Source: a virus. From it: a stretch of DNA of 47,831 nt. Shown here one piece after another: positions 1 to 8,058 of this stretch. Under the pieces are notes generated by a model. It was not told where the DNA came from, ran no database searches, and saw nothing but the letters and a program-made list of their open reading frames with translations. The translations under genes were made by a program, and so were the position numbers. The stretch spans positions 1 to 47,831 of the IMG/VR virus record IMGVR_UViG_3300042868_000789; one strand, written 5' to 3'. The first letter of the stretch is position 1. Each line of letters begins with the position of its first letter.

Positions 1-360
1 TATTTCTCTACGATACCAACCATCACGTTCGCAGTAAGGCTCGTGTAGATGATATTCAACATCTGCTAATGTATAGTTATTATAGGCTTTAGTGACATGG
101 TCCGATGGAAAAGTAAATCTACTATGGTTAGTTGTTGATATTAATACCAACGGCTTATCTTTATGTTTGTATTCTTGTATTACCTGCTGAACTTGCAAAT
201 AGATAATATAATTACAGCAACCGCTTCTTGCATAAATCTTATAAGATGCATTCAGTGATTCAGCCACTAAACTTCCAAAACTTTTTTCAAAGCAATACTC
301 GGTGTCTATACCTGAGCCACAAGCAAAACTGTCGCCACAAATTGCAACTGTTTTTACCAT
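1..360 (-). CDS. SGNH/GDSL-like hydrolase, C-terminus beyond window
   Basis: An open frame of 120 codons runs from an ATG at 358-360 off the left edge without a stop. Its N-terminus (MVKTVAICGDSFACGSG) carries the block-I GDS motif of SGNH/GDSL hydrolases (Ser of GDSF as presumed nucleophile), followed by an alternating strand/helix pattern including LVLISTTNHSRF. The family hydrolyses esters or acetyl groups on carbohydrates and lipids; substrate here is unknown. The catalytic His block would lie outside the window and cannot be checked. The ATG overlaps the stop of the preceding gene (ATGGTAA), so translation is probably coupled. It is a second SGNH-type gene beside the next one, but the two are only distantly alike. 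Confidence 0.72.
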   Translation of the reverse strand, partial: MVKTVAICGDSFACGSGIDTEYCFEKSFGSLVAESLNASYKIYARSGCCNYIIYLQVQQVIQEYKHKDKPLVLISTTNHSRFTFPSDHVTKAYNNYTLADVEYHLHEPYCERDGWYRREI

Positions 361-1172
361 AGTTTATTTTCCTTGCCGTACTCATACATGTGATCCGCCC
401 ACCAAGTATGACCTAATTCACTCGGATGCATATTTAGAATACTATCCTTTTGTCCGGGACTGGTATCTTTATTAACAATATAATTGTGGAAACTATGAAT
501 CTTATCATCCTTGTGCATAAATCGCACAGGATCAATCATGTTCCATACCATCTCGTCGGGCTGACCTTGATAGTGTCTATTGTAAGGATCGTCGGTCCAC
601 TGACGAATGTGCATGTCATTACGCTGATAAAACGCTTGGAAGAATAAATGTTTGATGCCGTAGTTATTAAACAATGTTTGCAAATAAAATACTTGCTGAA
701 GATATCTATGTACATACTCTTCTGGATTCCACATATAAGCGGCATACAGATCAGCAAACTCGTTCAACGACTCTTGAGGATAGCGATGTTTCCACATTGG
801 CCATAATGTGTACCAAAAATGTTCAAATTTATTATTAATATTTCTGTAGTAAAAGTCTTTGCGTTCAGGGCTAGTAAATCCTACAACCACAAAAAGTTCA
901 CTAGTATCTCGTTTAGGTGCAAGATATTCTTGTGTGAGCCATCCTACAAGATTTCTAACAATTCTATCATTGCTGGCAGCGGGGTAACTTAAATTTACAA
1001 CATCGTCTACACCTAGATAGTTACCTAACTTTGTAGGCCAAATTTTAGGCAAGCGATAGGCATCATTAGGTTCGTCCCAATCTTTAACACTCTCTGGTAA
1101 TTTCGGATCACGGATTTCGCTACCGTAAGTCCAACTATCTCCACTGACAACTAATCTTTTAAAATTTGGCAT
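354..1172 (-). CDS. SGNH/GDSL-like hydrolase
   Basis: A 272-aa protein. It begins MPNFKRLVVSGDSWTYGSE, with the GDS nucleophile block at residues 11-13. A plausible C-terminal block V with catalytic His is seen in MHPSELGHTWWADHM (about residues 248-262). Between them is an aromatic-rich region. No signal peptide or membrane segment is visible, so it should be cytoplasmic or virion-borne. SGNH proteins typically remove acyl groups from sugars; in this operon of sugar-related genes a glycan deacylase role is an inference. The start overlaps the upstream gene by 14 nt and the stop overlaps the next start by 7 nt. Some phage proteins of this look are annotated only as hypothetical, so the enzymatic role is not certain. 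Confidence 0.72.
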   Translation of the reverse strand: MPNFKRLVVSGDSWTYGSEIRDPKLPESVKDWDEPNDAYRLPKIWPTKLGNYLGVDDVVNLSYPAASNDRIVRNLVGWLTQEYLAPKRDTSELFVVVGFTSPERKDFYYRNINNKFEHFWYTLWPMWKHRYPQESLNEFADLYAAYMWNPEEYVHRYLQQVFYLQTLFNNYGIKHLFFQAFYQRNDMHIRQWTDDPYNRHYQGQPDEMVWNMIDPVRFMHKDDKIHSFHNYIVNKDTSPGQKDSILNMHPSELGHTWWADHMYEYGKENKLW

Positions 1173-1893
1173 ATCTATCTCTTATTTTATCGTAATCTTT
1201 TGTTGGGTCTAAATGGGCAACATCTTCTCTCCAAGGTATTTCATTAATACCCTGCGCCCATCTAATATGTGCAATATTTTTTTCTATTGTCTTTTGATAT
1301 ATCATTGTGCCAGGACTTAGATAATAATCGCTGACATCCATTTTAACACCTTCTTTTAAAAAGATGTCATTATACAATGCTGTATATTTGTAATATCTAA
1401 AAGTATTACAAGCAATATCCATACTTTGACTGTCACCCCAGAAAATTAAATCACTAATACCATGATGTTCGTAATCTGTATTGTTAATGCCTACATTGCC
1501 ACCGGCACTATATATTGTTCTTGGAAGTATGGGTGTTACTGGAAAACTCGAATGTTCATGAAAAATTAAATCAAATCTAGTTTTAATAACAAGATCATAT
1601 CTAAAATTATTTTCAATCTCGTGTTGTTTCTTTAATTCATTAGCCATCATTATGCTATAAAGCATACTTCCAAAATTGCCAACTTCGTCTACATCAATAG
1701 AAGGCTCTTCTATGAATCTCTTTGGATTATACAAGGATTGCAATTTCAAACTAACATCCGGTTTCAATGTCCATGTATGATAGAAAATATCATAATTGTC
1801 TAGACTGCCAAAAAATCTACGGAAAACATCGTGGCTGAGAATGCCAGTGCGAAGTTGACCGCTAATACATATTGCAACTTTACCAGACTTCAA
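1159..1893 (-). CDS. putative glycosyltransferase-like protein (VAICxSGQLRT family), copy 2
   Basis: A 244-aa protein starting MKSGKVAICISGQLRTG. It shares with its upstream neighbour the N-terminal VAIC-x-SGQLRT block, a YDIFYHTW-like block, a SMLYSIMMANELKKQHEIENN helix and a V(I/V)(K/R)(T/A)R(F/Y)D block (TRFDL, residues 105-109). The final block sits where GT-A glycosyltransferases have a metal- or nucleotide-sugar-binding Asp, which is why I favour a glycosyltransferase-like fold. This is inference; the family is mostly unannotated. It lies in an overlapping gene string (14 nt overlaps on both sides), so it is co-transcribed with the paralogue and the SGNH genes. No membrane segment is visible. 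Confidence 0.6.
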   Translation of the reverse strand: MKSGKVAICISGQLRTGILSHDVFRRFFGSLDNYDIFYHTWTLKPDVSLKLQSLYNPKRFIEEPSIDVDEVGNFGSMLYSIMMANELKKQHEIENNFRYDLVIKTRFDLIFHEHSSFPVTPILPRTIYSAGGNVGINNTDYEHHGISDLIFWGDSQSMDIACNTFRYYKYTALYNDIFLKEGVKMDVSDYYLSPGTMIYQKTIEKNIAHIRWAQGINEIPWREDVAHLDPTKDYDKIRDRYAKF

Positions 1894-2653
1894 AGCCGCC
1901 CTCCTTTTTTGCGCAACTTAATTCTGCACTTTGTCTAAACAGTTTAACATCCCAATGATTATTTTGCAACCGAATATTATTTTTCTTTAAGTAATGGAAG
2001 AAAACAAACTCTGGTGTAAATGTTGTTTGTCCAGGATTAGTAAACCATTTTTTATCAATATACCCTAAATTAATATAGTAATCAGAAATTAGGTCGTATG
2101 TATCGCTATCTGAGATCCAAAATATATCACCCATACGTCCTTTGAATTCTGTAGGAGTCCATCCCATGTGAAACCCGTGCATGGTCATGGGAGATATATT
2201 TCTATAAAACTCTGTCATGTTATGAGTATAAAATGCGTCATACCTTGCGCGAACAACTGCTTTATATTGCAAGTCGTTTTCAATTTCGTATTGGCGTTTA
2301 AGATTTGCGGCTCGCATAATTCCATAAAACTGACTGACGAATGGTCCGTGTGTAATTGCCTGTGTTTCATTAAATGCAGGGAACTCTTTATAAGACTCTA
2401 CTAAAAACTTTTTAGGTTTCAGTGTGTCGATGATGTCTTGAATTTCACTATCTGCTACTGATACTGGTGGTTTGTTTACATCTGAAACACTATTCGGTAT
2501 AGTATTAAAATCCCAGATGTGGCAAAAGACATCTATGTTATCTCTAGTGCCACCGTGCTCTAAGATATGAATCCAGGTATCCTTACATTTACGCCATGTT
2601 CTTAGTTGTCCGCTAAAGCAAATAGCAACTTTATTGACGCCAGGATTGAACAT
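1880..2653 (-). CDS. putative glycosyltransferase-like protein (VAICxSGQLRT family), copy 1
   Basis: A 257-aa paralogue of the next gene. The frame is open upstream to a TTG at 2698, but the ATG at 2653 is chosen because it gives MFNPGVNKVAICFSGQLRT, which aligns with the neighbour's MKSGKVAICISGQLRT and limits the overlap with the upstream gene to 23 nt. Shared blocks are NIDVFCHIWDF, QFYGIMRAANLKRQYEIEN and AVVRARYDAFY; ARYD occupies the position of TRFD in the other copy. The two have diverged widely outside these blocks, suggesting an old duplication with different acceptors or sugars. Function (sugar transfer) is inferred from the GT-A-like block order and the operon context, not demonstrated. 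Confidence 0.6.
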   Translation of the reverse strand: MFNPGVNKVAICFSGQLRTWRKCKDTWIHILEHGGTRDNIDVFCHIWDFNTIPNSVSDVNKPPVSVADSEIQDIIDTLKPKKFLVESYKEFPAFNETQAITHGPFVSQFYGIMRAANLKRQYEIENDLQYKAVVRARYDAFYTHNMTEFYRNISPMTMHGFHMGWTPTEFKGRMGDIFWISDSDTYDLISDYYINLGYIDKKWFTNPGQTTFTPEFVFFHYLKKNNIRLQNNHWDVKLFRQSAELSCAKKEGGFEVW

Positions 2654-3065
2654 AGTCGCCACATACTGCAATTGCTCGTGAGACATAGTCATAATCAAGT
2701 TCCTTATCTAAAATAACAACAACAGCGTTGTCAATAATTTGTTTGTATGGATAGGTCCAAACATACCCTTTACTAGTTAGTACACGTTGATCATTTTCGT
2801 GCCAAAAACAATGTACATTGTTTGCCAACATTAACTCTAATGCTTCTGCATTTTTAGCGTGACACCAAAATCTAGTATTTTTTATAAAATTTAATTCAAC
2901 TTCGTAGGTCGGAGTATCGTGACCTAACATTATTTTACCGTCAATATACCATACATCAACTTCAACATCGAAGTCAGCACGAATTGCAGCCATGATGTAT
3001 TCTGGGCTATTTTCTTTGTCAGGAAAGACGTCTGTCAAATTTCCTCTGTGACTGATATATTTCAT
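2631..3065 (-). CDS. GDPD-like (PLC-type) phosphodiesterase, short form
   Basis: A 144-aa protein. Starting at the ATG at 3065 it shows the glycerophosphodiester phosphodiesterase signature in order: HRG (6-8), EN (18-19), E-x-D (35-37, within DFDVEVDV) and GHD (48-50). These are the general acid/base His residues and metal ligands of the family. It is much shorter than typical GDPD enzymes (about 240 aa or more), so the C-terminal half of the TIM barrel is reduced. The start is set by a classic ATGA overlap with the radical SAM stop; a longer frame beginning 15 nt upstream is less likely. It may cleave phosphodiester-linked headgroups or glycan phosphates; substrate unknown. Confidence 0.75.
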   Translation of the reverse strand: MKYISHRGNLTDVFPDKENSPEYIMAAIRADFDVEVDVWYIDGKIMLGHDTPTYEVELNFIKNTRFWCHAKNAEALELMLANNVHCFWHENDQRVLTSKGYVWTYPYKQIIDNAVVVILDKELDYDYVSRAIAVCGDYVQSWRQ

Positions 3066-4474
3066 AATGCTGCCTTGCAAAGTTTGTAAAACTCTTCCAT
3101 TTCTGGAAAAGTTTCTAAGAAATTCGTACCACGGCGGCGATCATGTTCATCAACAAAGCGCACAAAGTCCTTGCGTTTATTTACAGTACTCTGCTGTAGA
3201 TGCTCCTCAACTTTGAATGTACTTTCCAAAAGGTGATACACTCGTTGTAGTTTTTCTACTTCCCAATCATAAAACCCATTACCAGCAAGTGGTTGCCAGT
3301 TGGCTGTTTGACGATTTTGATACATGAATGTCACTTGCTCTTCTACCTTTTCAAGATAGTCTGGAGTAAGTATAGTCATACTCAAGTGTTCTGGATAACG
3401 TAGATACGGAATATCAAAAATTAGTGGATGAACACGATTTTGGTAGTGATTAAATGTATTGTTTAATTCTAGCAAATCTTTCATAAACGGCATGTAACTA
3501 GTGACACTTAAAATATTATAAGTACTCATAATGCCTAGTCTACCGTTAGGAACTTCGCGCATAAAAGTGTAGCAGTTATCCAACCATTTATTGTAGTCAA
3601 GCCCGTTGCGTATATACTCTGCACGTTTTCCATGTGCTTCGGCACTGGTAAACAAGGTAAAGTCTTTAATCATTCCTTCGCCTTGAATGCGTTTCATCTT
3701 TTCAACAAACTTTTTAAATAGTTCATCCGGGATGCAAAGATTACTGTTGATCATTAGTTCAAGATCAGGATTAGGATTCTCAATCACATAGTCAAGAACT
3801 TTAAATGTATCTTTACTTAACAAAGGTTCGCCGCCGGTAATACGAAATACTTTTAAAGACTTATATAACTCTGGCCACCAATGCCAAAAGGCATTAACAT
3901 ACGGATTGTAATCCTTGTGCGGTATTGGCATCTTATCAATGCTCTTTAACCAATCAATATTATTGAACTTGTTGCTAGTTGGATAAGCACCATGTTGTTC
4001 AATTTCCTCCATCCACTTGCTGGATACTTCAGGACTGCAATAACTACATTTAAAATTACAGACGTTGCTAAAACTAACTTCAACATACGTAGGATTAAAA
4101 TTTCCTGCGCCTACTTCAAGTACTTCATCTAAGTTCTGACTCCACTTCTCAGCACTCTTAGCAACACGATCACTGAAAATGTTTGCCTCTTTGACATTAT
4201 CTTCTACATTCCAACAGTAGCCACACTCTTCAGGTCTATCGCCGTCAAGCATACGCTGACGTTGTTGTTTTTTAAAAATAGTATTATGTAGTGCGCTCGG
4301 GTCTGCGGCAATTTCTTGTAATGGAATTTTATGCGTGTTAGGATGATGACAACTATGTGTATGCCCTGTGGCTAAATGAATAGTCACTTGATTCCATTTA
4401 GCCAAGCACATACCTGGACCAACTTGATCCAATGCGGCTTTTACACTAGGATAAAAATCAATTTTACTTACCAT
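3062..4474 (-). CDS. radical SAM protein with N-terminal extra cysteine cluster
   Basis: A 470-aa protein. The radical SAM motif C-x3-C-x2-C is at residues 139-146 (CNFKCSYC), preceded by a strand (YVEVSFSNV) and followed by the SAM-contacting GGEPL block (FRITGGEPLL, about residue 210). Before the core lies a second cysteine set, C23, C42 and C84-x2-C87 (ECGYCWN), which resembles the auxiliary-cluster ligands of SPASM/twitch proteins but lies at the N-terminus. The family does radical chemistry on peptides or small molecules; the substrate here is unknown. Start and stop overlap the neighbours (TAATG upstream, ATGA downstream), so it is translationally coupled to a glycosyltransferase-like gene and the GDPD-like gene. 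Confidence 0.9.
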   Translation of the reverse strand: MVSKIDFYPSVKAALDQVGPGMCLAKWNQVTIHLATGHTHSCHHPNTHKIPLQEIAADPSALHNTIFKKQQRQRMLDGDRPEECGYCWNVEDNVKEANIFSDRVAKSAEKWSQNLDEVLEVGAGNFNPTYVEVSFSNVCNFKCSYCSPEVSSKWMEEIEQHGAYPTSNKFNNIDWLKSIDKMPIPHKDYNPYVNAFWHWWPELYKSLKVFRITGGEPLLSKDTFKVLDYVIENPNPDLELMINSNLCIPDELFKKFVEKMKRIQGEGMIKDFTLFTSAEAHGKRAEYIRNGLDYNKWLDNCYTFMREVPNGRLGIMSTYNILSVTSYMPFMKDLLELNNTFNHYQNRVHPLIFDIPYLRYPEHLSMTILTPDYLEKVEEQVTFMYQNRQTANWQPLAGNGFYDWEVEKLQRVYHLLESTFKVEEHLQQSTVNKRKDFVRFVDEHDRRRGTNFLETFPEMEEFYKLCKAAL

Positions 4475-5367
4475 TATTTTCTCCTAATTATTCTAGGTGT
4501 ATTCATATAGACACTTTTAAAAAACTTACTACCTTCTTTATCTAACGCAGAAATTTCTAAACCTAATTCGTGTTTAAGCGTTTCACCTAATCCCATAATC
4601 TCATATGGTAACATTTTTTCAGTAACTTTACTATATTTTTCTTCCCACTGTGTGGTTAGATATTCAAAGTCGCGTACATTAGCATAGTCCCAATCGGTAC
4701 AGTTGGTCAAATAGCATCCTTCGCGGGCCCCATATATTGCCCAGTCACCATTTTCTAAGTCACTGCCAACACTGCACCAAATAAGAAGACGCTGATAATT
4801 TTGCCACCAAATGTCTTTAATACTGCTAACTTTGGCTCCTTGATCTAAACTCATCTTTACACCTTCACGGAAGCCTGCACGGAATGCTTGGAATGGACTT
4901 GCATTAATTATACTGGTAGAATAATTTTCGTTAAACTGATAGTATCTGTCATCAAAACAAAATTCAACAAGACCTTTAGTGTCGCTTGGATCCGAATTTT
5001 CATGTGTACGCATGTTGTTGACAAACTTACGTGTCCATAATTTAAGACCGCCATTACCGTACATTAAACTGTTAACATTGACTTTACCACACCAACTAAA
5101 CACATGGTCTGTGGTTAATCCTAATTCATCTAAATCAATTTCAACATTGATAAACTCTGGGTCAACAATGTTATCACCATCCACGGTGACAAAGTATTCT
5201 GTTTCACTCAAGTTGGCACAGGCTTTGTGTGCGGCATCGCTACCTTTAACTCCGTGGACTCGTTTGGCCCAAGGTATTTTGCTACACAAGTCTGCGTAAT
5301 TCTTCTCAGCGTTTGGTTCATCGTAACTGAGGTAAATGATATCTTGTTCTGCTATTCTTATTTTCAT
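4474..5367 (-). CDS. GT-A-like glycosyltransferase
   Basis: A 297-aa protein. The N-terminal half has strand IIYLSYDEPNA and then a helix and TEYFVTVDGDNIVDPEF, giving a DxD motif (D63-G-D65) at the position typical of GT-A nucleotide-sugar transferases. SDAAHKACANL just before it matches the usual helix preceding the DxD strand. The C-terminal half is rich in Trp/Tyr and has no recognisable second domain. No signal or membrane segment is seen. The gene starts in an ATGA overlap with its upstream neighbour and ends in a TAATG overlap with the radical SAM gene. Donor and acceptor are not predictable from sequence. Confidence 0.7.
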   Translation of the reverse strand: MKIRIAEQDIIYLSYDEPNAEKNYADLCSKIPWAKRVHGVKGSDAAHKACANLSETEYFVTVDGDNIVDPEFINVEIDLDELGLTTDHVFSWCGKVNVNSLMYGNGGLKLWTRKFVNNMRTHENSDPSDTKGLVEFCFDDRYYQFNENYSTSIINASPFQAFRAGFREGVKMSLDQGAKVSSIKDIWWQNYQRLLIWCSVGSDLENGDWAIYGAREGCYLTNCTDWDYANVRDFEYLTTQWEEKYSKVTEKMLPYEIMGLGETLKHELGLEISALDKEGSKFFKSVYMNTPRIIRRK

Positions 5368-5966
5368 AATTGTATATGTGCGTAACTGTCAAACATTCTG
5401 CGGCAGTATACACTAGTTGGAACTAGTGCTGACTCATGTTTGATTGTAAATGTACCTGTTGTTAATAGATCAAGTATTCTGAATTTTAATATTCCATATA
5501 ATACGTTGACGTCATCGGGTTTAGTAGCATAGAATGCCAAATTATAATTGACATGATGCGATTGACCTGAAAAGACACTTGTTATTTGCTCGCTAATTGT
5601 TAGTGTCCATGTACCATCAGCAGTGTTTTGAACTAACTTAACGCTTGCTTCTCCTGTGTTGGGCATTTGATACACTTCGTCATTCCAGTTAAAACTACGA
5701 ACATCCCCATCAGCAATATTTTGCATAATGTATTCATTGGTTTTAAAATCCATAACTACATGATAATCTGCTGGACTATCTTTATTAGATCGTATATCAG
5801 CAAGTTCAGCGTTATTAACTTGAATATAATTTGATTCGCCCGGTATCAAATAGTTAGAAATATGTTTAATCTCACCAGTCTCTGGATTAAAATAAACATA
5901 GTTGTTACTAGGCTTACTAAGTTCTTCTTGAAACGCGATAAGTTGCTCTAAAGTCATCTCAGACAT
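5364..5966 (-). CDS. unknown protein, beta-rich
   Basis: A 200-aa protein I do not recognise. It has a short N-terminal helix (MTLEQLIAFQEELSK), then YVYFNPETGEIKHISNYL, a segment style common in phage structural or fibre-associated proteins, and a C-terminal part with alternating beta-strand-like stretches. There are no cysteine clusters, membrane segments or catalytic motifs that I can name. It overlaps the glycosyltransferase-like gene downstream by ATGA and the upstream one by 13 nt, so it belongs to the same transcript. Its position between two sugar-transferase-like genes suggests it may be an acceptor, adaptor or accessory protein; this is only context. Confidence 0.6.
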   Translation of the reverse strand: MSEMTLEQLIAFQEELSKPSNNYVYFNPETGEIKHISNYLIPGESNYIQVNNAELADIRSNKDSPADYHVVMDFKTNEYIMQNIADGDVRSFNWNDEVYQMPNTGEASVKLVQNTADGTWTLTISEQITSVFSGQSHHVNYNLAFYATKPDDVNVLYGILKFRILDLLTTGTFTIKHESALVPTSVYCRRMFDSYAHIQL

Positions 5967-6796
5967 AGTGTCTCCAATTTTGAAACTATTTTATCTGTTA
6001 AGAAATCTTTTTCAGTATAATGGAAAACGCCCTGTTGTTGGTAATTGGCAATTTTTAATTTACACAAGTCGTCGAAATACACTGCAACACTTTGCATCCA
6101 ACTGTCTGTAGGCTGAGACCAACCTTGTATGCGGCTTTTCATATGTATAAATGTCACAGGATCATGTTGTGTGTTAGTAACCTGTTCAGTAACATCCATT
6201 ACTTTTGCGGCAAGTGCGGCTGTAATGTCCATGCTGGCTCTATCTGGGTAATGTTCGCTAACAAATTTACCGTAAAATAGTTCCCAGTTGTTGGTAATAA
6301 CTTCAACCCACGAATAGAACTCCTTGGCAAAATCACTTTTCTTGAAATAATGTAAACCTGAATATAGATTAGGTAACTGATTAGCAGTAAATGCTTTACG
6401 ATAATAATCACTGGTCACTGTTTTATTACGATAGTCTAACACTTTTCCTGTGTAATATACATCGTAGTGCTCAAAGGTATCCCAAAAACTATTCAAGTCG
6501 TCTAAGATTAGCATATCAGTGTCTAATACAACTGTTTGATCATAAGGACTTGCGTGATAAATCTTCCAACGATTCTCAACTTTGAATCTACTATTAACTG
6601 CGGCATCTCCCCAGGGAATAGGAATAATGTTTTCAAATACAGACTTATACTCTTCCGGAACTACATCGTCTGTAATAATGGATATGTTGGACACTGAACG
6701 TTGACTCAGTTTTAAACTTAATGCTAGTGCATAGGCTTGTCTAATATAATCGATTGTGTCAGTATTTTGTGCTAGGACTACGTAACCTTTAGTCAT
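5954..6796 (-). CDS. GT8-like glycosyltransferase, copy 2
   Basis: A 280-aa protein. MTKGYVVLAQNTDTIDYIRQA resembles the first strand/helix of GT8 (glycogenin/LgtC-like) transferases, and QTVVLDTDMLIL carries the DxD motif (D92-T-D94) used for Mn2+/nucleotide-sugar binding. Downstream are the expected acceptor-side segments (LYSGLHYFKKSDFAKEF) and a late His/Lys block (FIHMKSRIQGW), like the conserved C-terminal HxxG/K region of the family. It is a tandem paralogue of the upstream gene (same block order). It overlaps its neighbours by 8 and 13 nt. Likely cytoplasmic; sugar specificity unknown. Confidence 0.72.
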   Translation of the reverse strand: MTKGYVVLAQNTDTIDYIRQAYALALSLKLSQRSVSNISIITDDVVPEEYKSVFENIIPIPWGDAAVNSRFKVENRWKIYHASPYDQTVVLDTDMLILDDLNSFWDTFEHYDVYYTGKVLDYRNKTVTSDYYRKAFTANQLPNLYSGLHYFKKSDFAKEFYSWVEVITNNWELFYGKFVSEHYPDRASMDITAALAAKVMDVTEQVTNTQHDPVTFIHMKSRIQGWSQPTDSWMQSVAVYFDDLCKLKIANYQQQGVFHYTEKDFLTDKIVSKLETLCLR

Positions 6797-7670
6797 TGGC
6801 TTGTCCTTTCATTACCCGATGTAAACTAAACTTGTTCATTAGATGTACACTAACGTCTTTAGTTTTCATAAGTGTATATTCGCCTTGACGATTTTGTTTT
6901 TCAAGCAGTATACGGAAGCCTGAATCATCCATGCTAACTAATACATCTTTATCTAAAGTAAACACCATACGTCCTGGCATTTTTCCTTGCCATTGTTCGC
7001 CGGTATAGCCGTTGATAATGTGTAGTGCAATACTAAATGCATGGTCGTTTCGATACATATGACTGGCGAACTGATAAACTAGTTTGTAGTAATCCCAATT
7101 ATCTCGCACATGATCTACTAAGTTGAAGAATGTTTCTGTTAGTTCGCTTTTACGAAACCAAAAAGCAGTTGCCCAATAAAAATCTACAGTATAGTCACTG
7201 ACCTTTTCAAATTCTGCATGATGTCGATACCCTGCAAGATCGTAACCTTCTTTATAAATTAAAAAGTCCTGCTCCTGTTCCCAACAGTTCTTTAGAATAT
7301 CATTGGCTAGGAAGTAATCGCTATCAATGACTAGTGTTTCATCGTAGGGCGTGAGTTCGTATGTCTTAGTACGTAGACTATTTTTAAAATTACTTTTCTT
7401 GTGAGCAAGTGTACCGTCAGAAAACTGTCTAATATTTCGAATATTTAAAAGTTCTGCTGTGGATTTTAAAGAAGGATCTTGCCACACATCGATTACTGTG
7501 TCAAAATAAATCCTGTCGGGGTCAACTTTATCAACTTGTGTAGAAGAATCGGTCACTAGACAGACAGGTACACCTAAGTGCGTCTTAACTCTTCGAGCAG
7601 CCTCTTTGGCCATTGTGATGTAATCTATTTCCTCGTTGTTAAAGGCGTAGATTAAACAACCTCTACTCAT
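6789..7670 (-). CDS. GT8-like glycosyltransferase, copy 1
   Basis: A 293-aa protein. GCLIYAFNNEEIDYITMA at the N-terminus parallels the next gene's YVVLAQNTDTIDYIRQA, and ETLVIDSDYFLAND gives a D-S-D motif (116-118) at the position of the neighbour's D-T-D. Later blocks FYWATAFWFRKSELTETFF and the C-terminal VSVHLMNKFSLHRV correspond to the paralogue's FKKSDF and FIHMKSRIQGW blocks. A gene pair produced by duplication and strong divergence is the simplest reading. The start lies in an ATGA overlap with the small first gene of the operon. Confidence 0.7.
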   Translation of the reverse strand: MSRGCLIYAFNNEEIDYITMAKEAARRVKTHLGVPVCLVTDSSTQVDKVDPDRIYFDTVIDVWQDPSLKSTAELLNIRNIRQFSDGTLAHKKSNFKNSLRTKTYELTPYDETLVIDSDYFLANDILKNCWEQEQDFLIYKEGYDLAGYRHHAEFEKVSDYTVDFYWATAFWFRKSELTETFFNLVDHVRDNWDYYKLVYQFASHMYRNDHAFSIALHIINGYTGEQWQGKMPGRMVFTLDKDVLVSMDDSGFRILLEKQNRQGEYTLMKTKDVSVHLMNKFSLHRVMKGQAND

Positions 7671-8014
7671 TGAGTGATGCCCTCTACACTGCGTTGCTTA
7701 CGTAGTTTTTGATATTCTGTATAGTATTCGTTGTTGGCTGTAAAGAACTTGTTCATGACAGTTTCAAAAAAGTCATTAAGATTTGAAATTTCTACAGGAA
7801 CATCATTATCGTCGATTAAAATGACTCCAGTGTCGTTACCGGTATCTACAAGTAGTTTAACAAAATTGATTAGTTCTTTGTTGACAGCAAAGCATCCGCC
7901 GTTGTGGTAGTAAATGATGTCAGCCAAATACTTTTCTTTAAGAGCCCGCCTTTGGTTATTAAGTGTTACACTGTAATTGGCAAACTCTAATGCTTTGGAT
8001 AAGCGTTCATCCAT
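7667..8014 (-). CDS. small unknown protein, first gene of the early operon
   Basis: A 115-aa, mostly helical, soluble-looking protein (MDERLSKALEFANYSVTL at the start, EYYTEYQKLRKQRSVEG near the end). I do not recognise a domain. Its start is well supported: AGGAG lies 7 nt upstream of the ATG at 8012-8014 and a consensus sigma70 promoter ends about 20 nt upstream. It is the promoter-proximal gene of the overlapping string that continues to the left edge of the window, and its stop forms ATGA with the next gene. Being first and small, it could be a regulator, chaperone or adaptor, but nothing in the sequence decides this. Confidence 0.75.
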   Translation of the reverse strand: MDERLSKALEFANYSVTLNNQRRALKEKYLADIIYYHNGGCFAVNKELINFVKLLVDTGNDTGVILIDDNDVPVEISNLNDFFETVMNKFFTANNEYYTEYQKLRKQRSVEGITQ

Positions 8015-8021
8015 TAAAAAT

Positions 8022-8058
8022 CTCCTAGGCTATACTGTGTATTATATAGCACTAGGAG
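8022..8058 (-). promoter_or_regulatory. long dyad containing the Shine-Dalgarno; candidate hairpin switch/operator
   Basis: Left arm CTCCTAGGCTATA (8022-8034) and right arm TATAGCACTAGGAG (8045-8058) are complementary over 13 bp with one bulged base; the loop is 10 nt (8035-8044). On the minus strand the 3' arm contains AGGAG, the ribosome-binding site of the 8014 gene, and is followed by ATTTTTA. A transcript coming from the fibre genes would contain both arms and could hide the RBS or terminate. The predicted sigma70 transcript starts at about 8034 and would contain only the 3' arm. A protein-binding operator is an alternative. Confidence 0.65.

Noticed and set aside
2654-2698. Upstream TTG/ATG starts for the first VAICxSGQLRT protein
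   Set aside because: They lie deep in the GDPD-like gene; the start at 2653 aligns with the paralogue's N-terminus.
8022-8058. Simple rho-independent terminator of the fibre operon
   Set aside because: Not excluded, but the stem overlaps a consensus promoter and the RBS and the T-run is only five bases, so a regulatory reading is preferred.
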